A stretch of 64,000 nucleotides of DNA, from the NCBI RefSeq assembly GCF_947503465.1, contig NZ_CANNDN010000002.1, positions 62,001 through 126,000 of the forward strand. The letters are read 5' to 3'. Below the pieces are notes generated by a model, which worked only from the letters and a program-made list of their open reading frames with translations, had not been told where the DNA came from and did no database searches. Shown one piece after another: positions 8,609-16,836 of this stretch (position 1 is the first letter of the stretch; the number at the start of each line of letters is the position of its first letter). The DNA comes from an uncultured Tateyamaria sp. Its GTDB lineage: Bacteria; Pseudomonadota; Alphaproteobacteria; Rhodobacterales; Rhodobacteraceae. Position numbers and translations under genes: made by a program.

Positions 8609-9348
8609 CGGGTGACGTCCTGGATGGCGGTTTCGATCAGCCCGAGGCAGGGGCCGTCGGAGAAGCGGTGGTCGGCGTCCTTGACCAGCGTGAGCGTCAT
8701 GTCGGGGCTGTCGGCGTGATTGAGGAGGCGGATGGCGGTATCCGTGGTGACGGCGGTGTCAGCGGTGCCTTGCAGGCAACGGACGGGGAATGGCAGCGGG
8801 AGCGGCTCGCGGAGGACGAGGTTTTGGCGGCCGTCTTCGATGAGGCGCCTGGTGATGATGTAGGGGTCCATATAGTCCGAGGGCATGGCGATCCGGCCCT
8901 TGGCCTCGAGTTCGGCCTTTTGCGCGTCGGTGAAGCTGGCCCAGTAGCTGTCTTCGGTGAAGTCGGGGGCGGCGGCGATGGTGACAAGGCCCGCGATCCG
9001 GTCGGGATGGGCGCGGGCGAAAAGCAGCGATTGCCAGCCGCCCATGGAACTGCCGACAACGATCAGCTTGCCATCTGTCAGCGTGTTCAGCGCGTGCGCC
9101 GTGTCCTCGGCCCAGTCGCCGATGCAGCCGTCCTCGAACGTGCCGGAGCTTTGGCCGTGGCCGGAATAGTCGAACCGCAAGAACGCCCTGCCCTGCGCCT
9201 TGCACCATGTTTCGAGGTGCACGGCCTTGGTGCCGTCCATGTCGGATTTGAGCCCGCCCAGAAACACGACCCATGGCCCCGTTCCTTCGGTCCGGTGATA
9301 GGCCAGCCGCCGCCCGTGCGGCGTGTCCAGAAATTCAGGTCCGGTCAT
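8605..9348 (-). CDS. Alpha/beta hydrolase (ABHD10/serine aminopeptidase-like)
   Basis: A 247-residue cytoplasmic hydrolase. Features: VFLGGLKSDMDGTKA (oxyanion region), FDYSGHGQSSG, nucleophile elbow VVGSSMGGWQSLL, acid in LQGTADTAV, and His in KDADHRFSD, so a complete triad. The pattern resembles short ABHD10-type thioesterase/esterase proteins common in alphaproteobacteria. The start at 9348 follows GGAGGGG; the longer frame from 9402 is less likely. It is the first gene of the coupled three-gene minus-strand operon (9348 to 6999) and faces away from the ArsR-SRPBCC gene at 9472, sharing the intergenic region that contains the palindromic operator. Confidence 0.85.
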   Translation of the reverse strand: MTGPEFLDTPHGRRLAYHRTEGTGPWVVFLGGLKSDMDGTKAVHLETWCKAQGRAFLRFDYSGHGQSSGTFEDGCIGDWAEDTAHALNTLTDGKLIVVGSSMGGWQSLLFARAHPDRIAGLVTIAAAPDFTEDSYWASFTDAQKAELEAKGRIAMPSDYMDPYIITRRLIEDGRQNLVLREPLPLPFPVRCLQGTADTAVTTDTAIRLLNHADSPDMTLTLVKDADHRFSDGPCLGLIETAIQDVTR

Positions 9349-9425
9349 GTCCCCTCCGCCTTGATTTGCGGGATCATCTGCAAGCGGCACGCATCTGTCC
9401 ATCCTGACGCAAGGTGATTTTTAAA

Positions 9426-9447
9426 CGTGACCATCTTGTCACGTGAC
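9426..9447. promoter_or_regulatory. Overlapping GTCAC palindromes, probable regulator operator
   Basis: CGTGAC at 9426-9431 and GTCACG at 9438-9443 form an inverted repeat with a 6-bp spacer. The right arm extends into the 10-bp palindrome GTCACGTGAC (9438-9447), so there are three half-sites in 22 bp. A possible -10 box TATAGA lies at 9460-9465, just before the ArsR-type gene at 9472, which puts the palindrome over the -35 region. The site lies between divergent transcription units, as expected for autoregulation. Confidence 0.55.
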
Positions 9448-9471
9448 TAATGAATCACATATAGAGGCCAG

Positions 9472-10239
9472 ATGGATGATCTGTTCAAAGCCCTGGCCGA
9501 CCCGGCCCGCCGCACGCTGCTGGATGCGCTGCGCGACCGCGACGGCCAGTCCCTGCAACAGTTGCAGGGGCTGCTGGACATGACCCGGTTCGGGGTCATG
9601 AAGCATCTGGGCGTGCTGGAAGAGGCGGGGCTGATCACCACAAAGAAGGTGGGGCGCTTCAAGCACCACTACCTCAACGCCCTGCCCTTGCAGGAAGCGA
9701 TTGACCGTTGGATCGACCCCTACCGGGTCAAACCTGCGGCACGAGCGGTACTCACCCTCAAAGCTCAGCTTGAAGACGAAGGAGACCCCGAGATGTCCAA
9801 ACCCGATTTCGTGATGGAGACATATATCAAGACCACGCAGGACCGGCTGTGGGATGCGTTGTCAGACGAAAAGAACGTGGCGCATTACCACTTCATGTGC
9901 AGCCACGCGTCGCGTGACGGCGACCGCACAACGTTGCATTTGCCGGACGGTACGGCGCTGATGTCGCAAGTCATGCTGAAATCCGACCCCAAAAGCCGGA
10001 TGGAAATGACGTTCGAGCCAAACTGGGAAGGTGGTGGTGCGCCAAGCCGGGTTGTGTACCTGATGCGGCCCGAAGGCGCGTTTGTGCGCCTGACGATAGA
10101 GCATTATGACCTGACTTTTCCCGTCGTACACGGCGAAGGTGTTGCCGATGGCTGGGTGCGCTGGGCCGCCGGATTGAAAACGTGGCTGGAGACGGGCGAG
10201 GACACGCATATCGGTCCCATGGCGGATGTGGAGGGATAA
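9472..10239 (+). CDS. ArsR-family regulator fused to SRPBCC (AHSA1-like) domain
   Basis: A 255-residue fusion. Residues 1-90 are an ArsR-type winged helix (LADPARRTLLDALRDRDGQS, MTRFGVMKHLGVLEEAGLITT). Residues about 110-240 are an SRPBCC/AHSA1 fold (VMETYIKTTQDRLWDALSDE, PSRVVYLM, GWVRWAAGLKTWLETGE). The ArsR part has no obvious metal-binding cysteine motif, so the SRPBCC cavity may bind a hydrophobic ligand and control DNA binding; this is inferred from the fusion. AGAGG precedes the ATG by a few bases. An overlapping-palindrome site sits just upstream, and the MAPEG membrane protein follows after 3 bp, so the two are probably one operon. Confidence 0.87.
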   Translation: MDDLFKALADPARRTLLDALRDRDGQSLQQLQGLLDMTRFGVMKHLGVLEEAGLITTKKVGRFKHHYLNALPLQEAIDRWIDPYRVKPAARAVLTLKAQLEDEGDPEMSKPDFVMETYIKTTQDRLWDALSDEKNVAHYHFMCSHASRDGDRTTLHLPDGTALMSQVMLKSDPKSRMEMTFEPNWEGGGAPSRVVYLMRPEGAFVRLTIEHYDLTFPVVHGEGVADGWVRWAAGLKTWLETGEDTHIGPMADVEG

Positions 10240-10242
10240 GCG

Positions 10243-10659
10243 ATGCCGACCGAGTTGATCATTCTGGGCGTTCTGGCCCTGTTTGCCGCATCGCTGTGGA
10301 TCCCATACATCGTGGGTGTGAACACGGCGCCCGAGGGGTCGATCCCGGCAGATGCGCCCGATGGGTTTGTCATACCGCCTGATCCGAGCGTGCAGCGCGC
10401 CTGGGTGCGCCGGGCATACCGCGCCCATCTGAACCTTTTGGAGCAATCGGTGCCCTTTGCCCTATTGGTGCTGCTGGTGGACCGGGTGGACGGGTTTTCG
10501 GCCCTGACCCTGTGGACCAGCGTTGCCTTTCTGGTGCTGCGCATCGCCCATGCCGTTGGGTACATCACTGCAACCGCCCGTTTTCCGGGCCGTCCGCTGA
10601 TCTTTACCGGCGGCTGGGTGTGTTGCCTGATCATGGGCTGGGCGCTTTTTACCGCCTGA
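10243..10659 (+). CDS. MAPEG-family membrane protein
   Basis: A 138-residue integral membrane protein with about four helices: residues 3-25, a middle helix near 66-82, another near 88-108, and a C-terminal helix GWVCCLIMGWALFT. The segment VRRAYRAHLNLLEQSVPFALLVLL matches the R-A-x-x-N-x-x-E motif of MAPEG proteins (membrane-associated eicosanoid and glutathione metabolism), which in bacteria are mostly uncharacterised. It starts 3 bp after the ArsR-SRPBCC gene and is likely its regulatory target. An inverted repeat at 10668-10686 follows the stop. Confidence 0.82.
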   Translation: MPTELIILGVLALFAASLWIPYIVGVNTAPEGSIPADAPDGFVIPPDPSVQRAWVRRAYRAHLNLLEQSVPFALLVLLVDRVDGFSALTLWTSVAFLVLRIAHAVGYITATARFPGRPLIFTGGWVCCLIMGWALFTA

Positions 10660-10667
10660 TGTGACCT

Positions 10668-10686
10668 CGCGCCCTTGACGGGCGCG
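10668..10686 (+). terminator. GC-rich hairpin after MAPEG gene
   Basis: CGCGCCC (10668-10674) pairs with GGGCGCG (10680-10686) around a 5-base loop, 8 bases after the MAPEG stop. No T-run follows, so it is a weak or factor-assisted terminator at best. Confidence 0.4.
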
Positions 10687-10710
10687 GGTTCACCCGCTTG
10701 AGTGCCTGAC

Positions 10711-10782
10711 ATGAGACCGCGCATGGCACAGCACTATTATTTCGGCACGCAAACCCTGCGTGCTGTTGGTGTGCCTGCATAA
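10711..10782 (+). CDS. Possible 23-codon mini-ORF ahead of an intrinsic terminator
   Basis: An open frame starting at ATG 10711 (or in-frame ATG 10723) encodes a peptide of 19-23 residues containing AQHYYFGTQTLR. The run His-Tyr-Tyr-Phe and the terminator that starts 4 bases after the stop recall the layout of leader-peptide attenuators, but the downstream gene is a GNAT acetyltransferase, not an aromatic amino acid gene. There is no strong ribosome-binding site. It could equally be the body of a small RNA ending at 10810. Confidence 0.3.
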   Translation: MRPRMAQHYYFGTQTLRAVGVPA

Positions 10783-10786
10783 CACC

Positions 10787-10810
10787 AAAGCCGCGTTCGA
10801 GCGGCTTTTT
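10787..10810 (+). terminator. Intrinsic terminator
   Basis: AAAGCCGC (10787-10794) pairs perfectly with GCGGCTTT (10801-10808) around a 6-base loop, and the right arm runs into TTTTT. This is a canonical Rho-independent terminator on the plus strand. It would end a transcript coming from the MAPEG operon or from the mini-ORF region 10690-10786, before the GNAT gene. Confidence 0.8.
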
Positions 10811-10854
10811 CCCCTGCCTTCCCGAACGCGGCGCGTTTGAAAGAGGAGGCAGAG

Positions 10855-11319
10855 ATGCCCATCACAATCCGAAAGATGTCGCACGCCGATGTGGCAGAGG
10901 TTGTCACCATGATTGCCGGTCTTGCCGCGTGTCATGACGATCAGCCCGACATAGATGCCGAGCGGGTCACCCGCGACGCGTTGGGGCCGCATCCCTGGGC
11001 CACCATTCTTGTCGCCGATGGCGGATCAAAATTGCTGGGCTATGCCGCGTTGTTGCCCATGGCGCAGCTGCAATTCGGTGTGCGCGGGATGGACATGCAC
11101 CATTTGTTCGTGTGCCGCGACGCACGTGGCAACGGCGTGGGTGCCGCGCTGGTGCGCGCCTGCCAGGACGAGGCCCGCAACATGGCGTGCAGTTTCATGA
11201 CGGTGGGCACGCATCCCGACAACCGCAAGGCCATGCGGTTTTACGAGCGCGAGGGGTTTCTGCGCCGCAGCGGTTCAGGTCCGCGCTTTAGCGTGCGACT
11301 GGATCAGCCGCCGACATAG
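10855..11319 (+). CDS. GNAT-family N-acetyltransferase
   Basis: A 154-residue acetyl-CoA-dependent acetyltransferase. It shows the N-terminal beta1-alpha1 segment ITIRKMSHADVAEVVTMIAG, the V/I-rich beta4 LLPMAQLQFGVRGMDMHHLFV, and the acetyl-CoA pyrophosphate loop CRDARGNGVGAALVRA near residue 90. The C-terminal HPDNRKAMRFYEREGF element is typical of the fold. GAGGAGG directly precedes ATG 10855. The acceptor substrate is unknown. Its last 16 bases overlap the 3' end of the small convergent gene at 11304. Confidence 0.88.
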   Translation: MPITIRKMSHADVAEVVTMIAGLAACHDDQPDIDAERVTRDALGPHPWATILVADGGSKLLGYAALLPMAQLQFGVRGMDMHHLFVCRDARGNGVGAALVRACQDEARNMACSFMTVGTHPDNRKAMRFYEREGFLRRSGSGPRFSVRLDQPPT

Positions 11320-11516
11320 GGCCCTTTGGCGGGGCGGTAAAACGTCTTTTGATTGTGCAGCCGCCCCAGCAGATCATGGATCTGGCGGACATTGTCATTT
11401 GCCGCGCTCAAGGCGAGGTCATTATTGATGGCGGCATTCTTGGACGCGCGCAGCGCATCCTCGATCAGGTCCAGGTCTTCAACGGTCAGTTCAAACGTCT
11501 TGTTGTACTTGGGCAC
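11304..11516 (-). CDS. Small conserved protein of unknown function
   Basis: A 70-residue protein (MPKYNKTFELTVEDLDLIEDAL at the N-terminus, given here in part as NKTFELTVEDLDLIEDAL) with a predicted helical, acidic middle and a basic aromatic C-terminus. It is unrecognised beyond resembling short conserved Rhodobacteraceae proteins. Its codon use fits the genome, and it has a clear start with its own upstream region containing a 14-bp palindrome at 11560-11573. It converges on the GNAT gene with a 16-bp 3' overlap. Confidence 0.65.
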   Translation of the reverse strand: MPKYNKTFELTVEDLDLIEDALRASKNAAINNDLALSAANDNVRQIHDLLGRLHNQKTFYRPAKGPYVGG

Positions 11517-11559
11517 TGCGTGTTCCTTTGGCGATCAGAAGTTTCCGATAGTGAACACT

Positions 11560-11573
11560 TCCTTAGTTAAGGA
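11560..11573. promoter_or_regulatory. 14-bp palindrome upstream of small gene
   Basis: TCCTTA-GT-TAAGGA is a perfect inverted repeat, 44 bp before the start of the minus-strand 70-residue gene and 116 bp before the MFS gene. This AT-rich pocket in a GC-rich genome is compatible with an operator in a divergent promoter region. No regulator can be assigned. Confidence 0.35.
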
Positions 11574-11688
11574 TTCGTCGGCCTACGTCCAGTCCAATCT
11601 GTCGGTTTTTGGCGCGTTTCGGTCGTTTTTTCTGCATGCCTTTGTATGCCGCATTGAAGCCGCCACAAAATGCATCATAACCCACAGC

Positions 11689-12852
11689 ATGGCCCCGCCC
11701 CGATTGTTGATCCCCATCCTGTCTGCGTCGAACTTCCTGATCGGAATGGGCGCCTTTGTCATCGTCGGCGTGCTGGAACCGCTGGGCGCGGATTTTGGCA
11801 TCACGGCCGCATCGGCGGGCACGCTGATGACCGTGTATGCCCTTGCCTACGCGGTCCTGTCGCCGGTTCTGGTGTCCTTGACCGGGGCCGTGGGACGGCG
11901 GCGCGTGATGGCCTTTGGTCTGTCCTTGTTCATGGGTGCCGCGCTGTTGTCGGCCCTTGCCCCCAACATGATCGTGTTGAACATCGCCCGCGTCATGGCC
12001 GCGGCCGGTGCCGGGGTGTTCACACCCGTGGCCGCCGCCGTTGCCGCCGCCCTCTATCCTGTTGAGATGCGCGCGCGCGTCCTGGCGGCCGTGTTCTTTG
12101 GGCTGACCCTGGCGCAGGTCGTGGGCGTGCCTGCGGGCAGCTGGATTGCCTATACCTTTGGGTGGCGGTGGGCGTTTTGGGTTGTTGTCGGGCTGGCGGT
12201 GCCTGCCATCGCGTTGATCTGGATCTTTGTCCCCAAGGGGTTGAGTTTTCAGCCTGTGTCGCTGCGCGATCTTGGCGGGGTGCTGCGCAATGGCCGGATG
12301 ATGCTGGCCGTGCTGTTCACCGGCACGTTCCTGGGGGCGATCTATGTGCTTTATACCTACATCGCGCCGCTTTTGAGCCAGACCATGGGCTATGGCCGGG
12401 ATGGCGTGACCCTGGTGTTGGCCATCTTTGGGGTGGGGGCCGTTGTGGGCAATATCGCGGGCGGCATTCTTGCCGACCGGGTTGGCTGGGCGCGCACGCT
12501 GGTGGCGCTGTGCCTGTGCCAGATGATGTGCATGCCGTTCTTTTCGGTGCTGCCCATGGGGGATGCCCTGTTGCTGGTCCTTGCCTTTGCCTGGTCCGTG
12601 ACCGGCTGGGCGTTCATGGCGGGCCAGCAAATGCGCCTGATCGGGTTGGCCGGGCCGCAGGCGCCGGTGGTCTTGGCGCTGAACGCGGCCGCGATCTATG
12701 TCGGGGCGGCCTTGGGGTCGGCTGTCGGGGCGTGGGTGATCGAGGCCTTTGGCATTCTCTATGTCGGTCTGGCTGCAAGCGTGGGGTCCGCACTGGCGCT
12801 TTTGCACCTCACCTTGTCGATCAATCGCAGCCCGGCGCCACAGTCTGCTTGA
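11689..12852 (+). CDS. MFS transporter (AraJ/DHA1-like)
   Basis: A 387-residue inner-membrane permease with about twelve hydrophobic helices. The loop between helices 2 and 3 carries [17 protein letters not shown], matching the MFS G-x-x-x-D/x-x-G-R-R signature, and the repeat in the second half is [15 protein letters not shown]. The [18 protein letters not shown] segment near residue 145 is typical of the AraJ-like drug and sugar efflux group. The start at 11689 is chosen because the longer open frame back to 11353 crosses the small gene on the other strand and has no transporter character. Exported substrate unknown. Confidence 0.85.
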   Translation: MAPPRLLIPILSASNFLIGMGAFVIVGVLEPLGADFGITAASAGTLMTVYALAYAVLSPVLVSLTGAVGRRRVMAFGLSLFMGAALLSALAPNMIVLNIARVMAAAGAGVFTPVAAAVAAALYPVEMRARVLAAVFFGLTLAQVVGVPAGSWIAYTFGWRWAFWVVVGLAVPAIALIWIFVPKGLSFQPVSLRDLGGVLRNGRMMLAVLFTGTFLGAIYVLYTYIAPLLSQTMGYGRDGVTLVLAIFGVGAVVGNIAGGILADRVGWARTLVALCLCQMMCMPFFSVLPMGDALLLVLAFAWSVTGWAFMAGQQMRLIGLAGPQAPVVLALNAAAIYVGAALGSAVGAWVIEAFGILYVGLAASVGSALALLHLTLSINRSPAPQSA

Positions 12853-12940
12853 CGGACGTCACTGCGCCTGTCACATCGCGGCACACACATACCCTAGCAA
12901 CCGGGCGTTCCGTGGGCGCCAAACTGACAAGGATGCCGAT

Positions 12941-14899
12941 ATGGCCAAAGATCAGCACCAGATTTCCCTTACCTTTCCCGACGGCAATGCGCGCGACTAT
13001 GATGCGGGCGTAACCCCTGCCGCCGTGGCGGAGAGCATCTCCAAGAGCTTGGCGAAGAAAGCCATCAGTGCGACCGTGGACGGCCAGCACTGGGACCTTG
13101 CGTGGCCCATCGAAGGCGACGCGCAGATCGCCATTCACACCATGCAGGACGAGGCGCAGGCCAATGAGCTGGTGCGTCACGACCTGGCCCATATCATGGC
13201 CCGCGCCGTGCAGGAGATCTGGCCCGACACCATGGTCACCATCGGTCCCGTGATCGACAACGGCTGGTATTACGACTTTGACCGGGCCGAGCCGTTCACC
13301 CCCGAAGACCTCGGCCTGATCGAGAAGAAGATGAAAGAGATCATCAACAAGCGCGATCCCGTGCGCACCGAAGTGTGGGACCGCGATGTGGCGATCAAGT
13401 ACTACGAAGACCGGGGCGAGCCCTACAAGGTCGAGCTGATCCAGAGCATTCCCGGCGACGAGCCGCTGCGGATGTATTGGCATGGCGATTGGCAGGACCT
13501 GTGCCGCGGGCCGCATTTGCAGCACACCGGGCAGGTGCCGGGTGACGCGTTCAAGCTGATGTCGATCGCGGGCGCCTATTGGCGCGGGGATTCCAACCGT
13601 GCCATGCTGCAACGCATCTATGGCGTGGCCTTTACCGGCAAGGAAAAGCTGCGCGCCCATCTGAACATGCTGGAAGAGGCCGCCAAGCGCGACCACCGCA
13701 AGCTGGGCCGCGAGATGGACCTGTTCCACATGCAGGAAGAGGCGCCCGGTCAGGTGTTCTGGCACCCCAATGGCTGGACCATCTATACCGAGCTGCAGGA
13801 CTACATGCGCCGCAAGCAGCACGCGGGTGGCTATGTCGAGGTGAACACGCCGCAAGTCGTCAACCGCAACTTGTGGGAAAAGTCCGGGCACTGGGAGAAG
13901 TACCAGGAGAACATGTTCATCGTCGAGGTGGAGGAGGAGCACGCCAAGGAAAAGGCGGTGAACGCGCTGAAGCCGATGAACTGCCCCTGCCACGTGGAAA
14001 TCTTCAAGCACGGGCTGAAATCCTACCGCGACCTGCCCCTGCGCATGGCCGAGTTCGGGTCTTGTGCCCGCTATGAACCCTCGGGCGCGTTGCACGGGAT
14101 CATGCGCGTGCGTGGCTTTGCGCAGGATGACGGGCACATCTTTGCCGAGGAAAGCCAGATCGGCAGCGAATGCGCGCGCTTCATCGCCTTTCTGACCGAC
14201 ATCTACGAAGACCTCGGTTTCGCCAGCTTCTCGGTCAAGTTCTCGGACCGGCCCGAGATGCGCGCGGGATCGGACGAGGTGTGGGACAAGGCCGAAGAGG
14301 CGCTGCTGACCGCGACCCGTGCGGCGGGGATCGAGCCGGAGATGAACCCCGGCGAAGGGGCGTTTTATGGCCCGAAGCTGGAATTCGTGCTGACCGACGC
14401 GATTGGCCGGGACTGGCAATGCGGCACCTTCCAGGTGGATTTCGTGCTGCCCGAACGGCTGGACGCCACCTATATCGGTGCCGATGGGGCCAAGCATCGC
14501 CCGGTGATGCTGCACCGCGCCTGTCTTGGGTCGTTCGAGCGGTTTATCGGCATTTTGATCGAGGAACATGCAGGCAAGCTGCCCTTCTGGCTGGCTCCGC
14601 GCCAGGTTGTCGTCGCGTCGATCACCTCGGAGGCGGACGAGTATGTGGCCGAAGTGGTCGCGGCCCTGCGCGCCGCAGGCGTGCGGGCCAAGGCCGACAT
14701 GCGCAACGAGAAGATCAATTACAAGGTGCGCGAACATTCGGTGGGCAAGGTTCCGGTGATCCTGGCCGTCGGTGGCCGCGAGGTCGAGGAGCGGACCGTT
14801 TCGGTGCGCCGGCTGGGAGAAAAGCAGACCAGCGTGCAGCCGCTGGACGATGTGGTCGCCGGTCTGGGTGCCGAGGCCACGGCCCCTGACCTGCGGTGA
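12941..14899 (+). CDS. thrS: Threonine--tRNA ligase
   Basis: Class II aminoacyl-tRNA synthetase of 652 residues with the full bacterial layout: an N-terminal TGS domain (residues 1-65), an editing domain with the zinc-site-like [10 protein letters not shown] near 76 and DLCRGPH near 185, a catalytic core with MNCPCH near 345 and [17 protein letters not shown] near 375 (motif 2), [13 protein letters not shown] (motif 3), and a C-terminal anticodon-binding domain. The zinc-binding Cys and His residues appear present. The start follows AAGGA. The next gene begins in a GTGA overlap with its stop. Confidence 0.97.
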   Translation: MAKDQHQISLTFPDGNARDYDAGVTPAAVAESISKSLAKKAISATVDGQHWDLAWPIEGDAQIAIHTMQDEAQANELVRHDLAHIMARAVQEIWPDTMVTIGPVIDNGWYYDFDRAEPFTPEDLGLIEKKMKEIINKRDPVRTEVWDRDVAIKYYEDRGEPYKVELIQSIPGDEPLRMYWHGDWQDLCRGPHLQHTGQVPGDAFKLMSIAGAYWRGDSNRAMLQRIYGVAFTGKEKLRAHLNMLEEAAKRDHRKLGREMDLFHMQEEAPGQVFWHPNGWTIYTELQDYMRRKQHAGGYVEVNTPQVVNRNLWEKSGHWEKYQENMFIVEVEEEHAKEKAVNALKPMNCPCHVEIFKHGLKSYRDLPLRMAEFGSCARYEPSGALHGIMRVRGFAQDDGHIFAEESQIGSECARFIAFLTDIYEDLGFASFSVKFSDRPEMRAGSDEVWDKAEEALLTATRAAGIEPEMNPGEGAFYGPKLEFVLTDAIGRDWQCGTFQVDFVLPERLDATYIGADGAKHRPVMLHRACLGSFERFIGILIEEHAGKLPFWLAPRQVVVASITSEADEYVAEVVAALRAAGVRAKADMRNEKINYKVREHSVGKVPVILAVGGREVEERTVSVRRLGEKQTSVQPLDDVVAGLGAEATAPDLR

Positions 14900-15396
14900 C
14901 ACGGTCGGACCGCAACCGGCTGGAAACCGAACAGGCATTGCGCCTGGTCAATGTCATCTATGATGGTGTGGAACGGGTGGTGCGGATCATCGTTGATGGC
15001 ACACGTGTCAGCGATGAAACCGCGCGTCCGGACACCGGTAACGAAACGCTGGACGGCATCATCGGCGCCAGCCATGCCATCGACGTCCTGCCGGGGTGCC
15101 GACAATACACCATTGCCTTCGAGGATGTGGTTGCAGTGCAGATCCGCGACGAAAGTTATGCCGAGGTTGAACGCGAGGAGGACTATTTCAGGCCCTTGCG
15201 CCACTATCCCGCATCGCGGTTCCTGACACATATGCGCGACGCCACCTTTGCCGAGGCGGTGCTGAACCAACCGTTGGTACATTGGGCCGTCGTGACACTG
15301 GATGATGTGATCGACATCGCTGCACAGCCCGGGGACGTGCCCGCCGTATCGTCGCGCGTTCTGACAGCGACGGAGCTGTGGGCCGACCCGGACTGA
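14896..15396 (+). CDS. Conserved hypothetical protein coupled to thrS
   Basis: A 166-residue acidic protein starting at GTG 14896, which overlaps the thrS stop as GTGA, so it is translated by coupling. I recognise no domain. The sequence has alternating short beta-type stretches ([26 protein letters not shown]), then a Tyr/Phe-rich segment ([17 protein letters not shown]) and a final valine-rich portion. There is no signal peptide or membrane helix. Codon use matches the host. The link to thrS could be simple operon hitch-hiking. Confidence 0.65.
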   Translation: MTRSDRNRLETEQALRLVNVIYDGVERVVRIIVDGTRVSDETARPDTGNETLDGIIGASHAIDVLPGCRQYTIAFEDVVAVQIRDESYAEVEREEDYFRPLRHYPASRFLTHMRDATFAEAVLNQPLVHWAVVTLDDVIDIAAQPGDVPAVSSRVLTATELWADPD

Positions 15397-15588
15397 TGTA
15401 GCAAATGCGTTGGCGCTTTATTCTGCGCTGCAACAATTCGGTAGAAATACGGGGGGAAACCGGCCCAATTTCTAACATCTGATAACGGGTCTGTGACACC
15501 GCGCGTCTTGGGTGGTAATTTTGCCCCGGCGCGTCCTATGTAAGGCGCACGACCGTACTGTAACCGATATCCGAAAGGGACGTTGAAG

Positions 15589-15894
15589 ATGTCGAAGACC
15601 ATGAAAACCGTTGCCATCGTTGGTGCAGTTGCCGCCGCGATGACCGCCCACTCGACCACTGGAGCAGAAGCTGCCGGCAAGGAAAAATGCTATGGCATTT
15701 CGCTGGCCGGTGAAAACGACTGCGCCGCTGGCCCCGGCACCACATGCGCCGGGACATCCACTGTCGACTATCAGGGCAACGCCTGGACGCTGGTTGACGC
15801 TGGCACCTGCGCCGAGATCGAGCTGCCCGACCTGGCAGATGGCACACCGCGCACAGGCTCGCTGGAAGAGCTGGACCGCGATCTGCCCGCATAA
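15589..15894 (+). CDS. bufA1: Bufferin-type RiPP precursor BufA1 (DUF2282)
   Basis: A 101-residue exported precursor. Residues 1-30 form a signal peptide ([20 protein letters not shown]). The core follows with the four conserved cysteines in [29 protein letters not shown] and GTCAEI, which is the DUF2282/bufferin pattern. In known bufferins two core cysteines are converted by the BufB/BufC complex into thiooxazole rings and the exported peptide binds copper. An acidic tail of about 27 residues follows the last cysteine. The ATG at 15589 is used, with GAAAGGGA upstream. A strong terminator follows at once, then bufB, bufC and bufD. Confidence 0.88.
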   Translation: MSKTMKTVAIVGAVAAAMTAHSTTGAEAAGKEKCYGISLAGENDCAAGPGTTCAGTSTVDYQGNAWTLVDAGTCAEIELPDLADGTPRTGSLEELDRDLPA

Positions 15895-15911
15895 GGCACG
15901 TCACACGCCTG

Positions 15912-15940
15912 CGCCGGATCCCGTCGGATCCGGCGTTTTC
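15912..15940 (+). terminator. Intrinsic terminator between bufA1 and bufB
   Basis: CGCCGGATCC (15912-15921) pairs perfectly with GGATCCGGCG (15926-15935) around a CGTC tetraloop and is followed by TTTT. This near-ideal terminator lies 17 bases after the precursor stop and 35 bases before the bufB start. Partial read-through would give much more precursor than enzyme, a common dosage device in RiPP operons. No other promoter is obvious between here and bufB. Confidence 0.82.
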
Positions 15941-15970
15941 CGTTTGATCCCGCCCCAAGGAGGTTTTGAC

Positions 15971-16831
15971 ATGCTGGATGCGACCCTGACCCCGCCCCGC
16001 CTGCCTGCCGCACCGGGTGTCGGATACAAGGCCCAGCATTTTTCAGACCTGCGCGCCGCACCCGGCCCGGTCAAGTGGTTGGAAATTCACGCAGAAAACT
16101 ATATGGGCGACGGAGGCCGCCCGCATGCACAGCTGCGCGCGCTGCGCGAGGATTTTCGCGTGTCCGTGCATGGTGTCGGTCTGTCGATTGGCGGTGAAGG
16201 CCGTCTTGATCCCGACCATCTTGCCCGGCTGAAACATCTGGTCGGCTGGCTTGAGCCCGACAGCTTTTCCGAGCACTTGGCCTGGTCCACCCATGGCGCC
16301 GAGTTCCTGGATGACCTGTTGCCCCTGCCCTATACCGACGCGACCCTGATCCGCGTTGCGGATCACATCGACACGGTGCAGGACGTTCTGGGGTGCAGGA
16401 TGTTGCTGGAAAACCCGTCCAGCTATCTGGCCTTTGCAGAAAGCACGTGGTCGGAAACCGATTTTCTGGCGGAACTGGTGCGGCGCACGGGCTGTGGCCT
16501 GCTGCTGGACGTGAACAACGTGTTCATTTCGGCCACCAATCTCGGATATACGCCGCACGCGTACCTGGAGGCCTACCCCTTGTTCGCTGTTGGCGAAATC
16601 CATGTTGGCGGCCACGATGAAGACGCGGACGATCATGGCGCGCCGTTGCTGATCGACAGCCACGGACGCGAAGCGGCAGAGCCTGTCTGGACGCTGTTGG
16701 ACCATGCGCTGGCCGGGTCCGGCCCCGCGCCTGTCCTGGTCGAATGGGACAATGATGTGCCTGATTGGCCGACCCTGCGCGCCGAGGCGGACCGCGCCGC
16801 GGCCGCGCTTGCGGCTGTCAACGCCGGGTGA
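15971..16831 (+). CDS. bufB: Bufferin maturase BufB, multinuclear non-heme iron oxidase (DUF692/MNIO)
   Basis: A 286-residue TIM-barrel enzyme that in known systems oxidises precursor cysteines using an iron cluster. Metal-ligand segments are all visible: [80 protein letters not shown] and [14 protein letters not shown] 15971 is preceded by a perfect AAGGAGGT. It ends in a GTGA/ATG junction with bufC. Paired with a DUF2282 precursor, this supports the bufferin assignment over other MNIO RiPP types. Confidence 0.92.
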   Translation: MLDATLTPPRLPAAPGVGYKAQHFSDLRAAPGPVKWLEIHAENYMGDGGRPHAQLRALREDFRVSVHGVGLSIGGEGRLDPDHLARLKHLVGWLEPDSFSEHLAWSTHGAEFLDDLLPLPYTDATLIRVADHIDTVQDVLGCRMLLENPSSYLAFAESTWSETDFLAELVRRTGCGLLLDVNNVFISATNLGYTPHAYLEAYPLFAVGEIHVGGHDEDADDHGAPLLIDSHGREAAEPVWTLLDHALAGSGPAPVLVEWDNDVPDWPTLRAEADRAAAALAAVNAG

Positions 16832-16836
16832 TCGGG

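Noticed and set aside
11353-11688. Longer N-terminus for the MFS transporter
   Set aside because: The extra 112 codons run antisense to a small conserved gene and do not look like a transporter; ATG 11689 gives the usual length.
12821-14938. Very long antisense open frame across thrS, of about 700 codons
   Set aside because: It mirrors the codon bias of thrS, has no family motifs and no SD; thrS on the plus strand is unambiguous.
15397-15588. GTAACC near 15560 considered as part of a SigF-type promoter for the bufferin operon
   Set aside because: The downstream CGAA is about 6 bases away rather than the 16 expected for the Caulobacter element.
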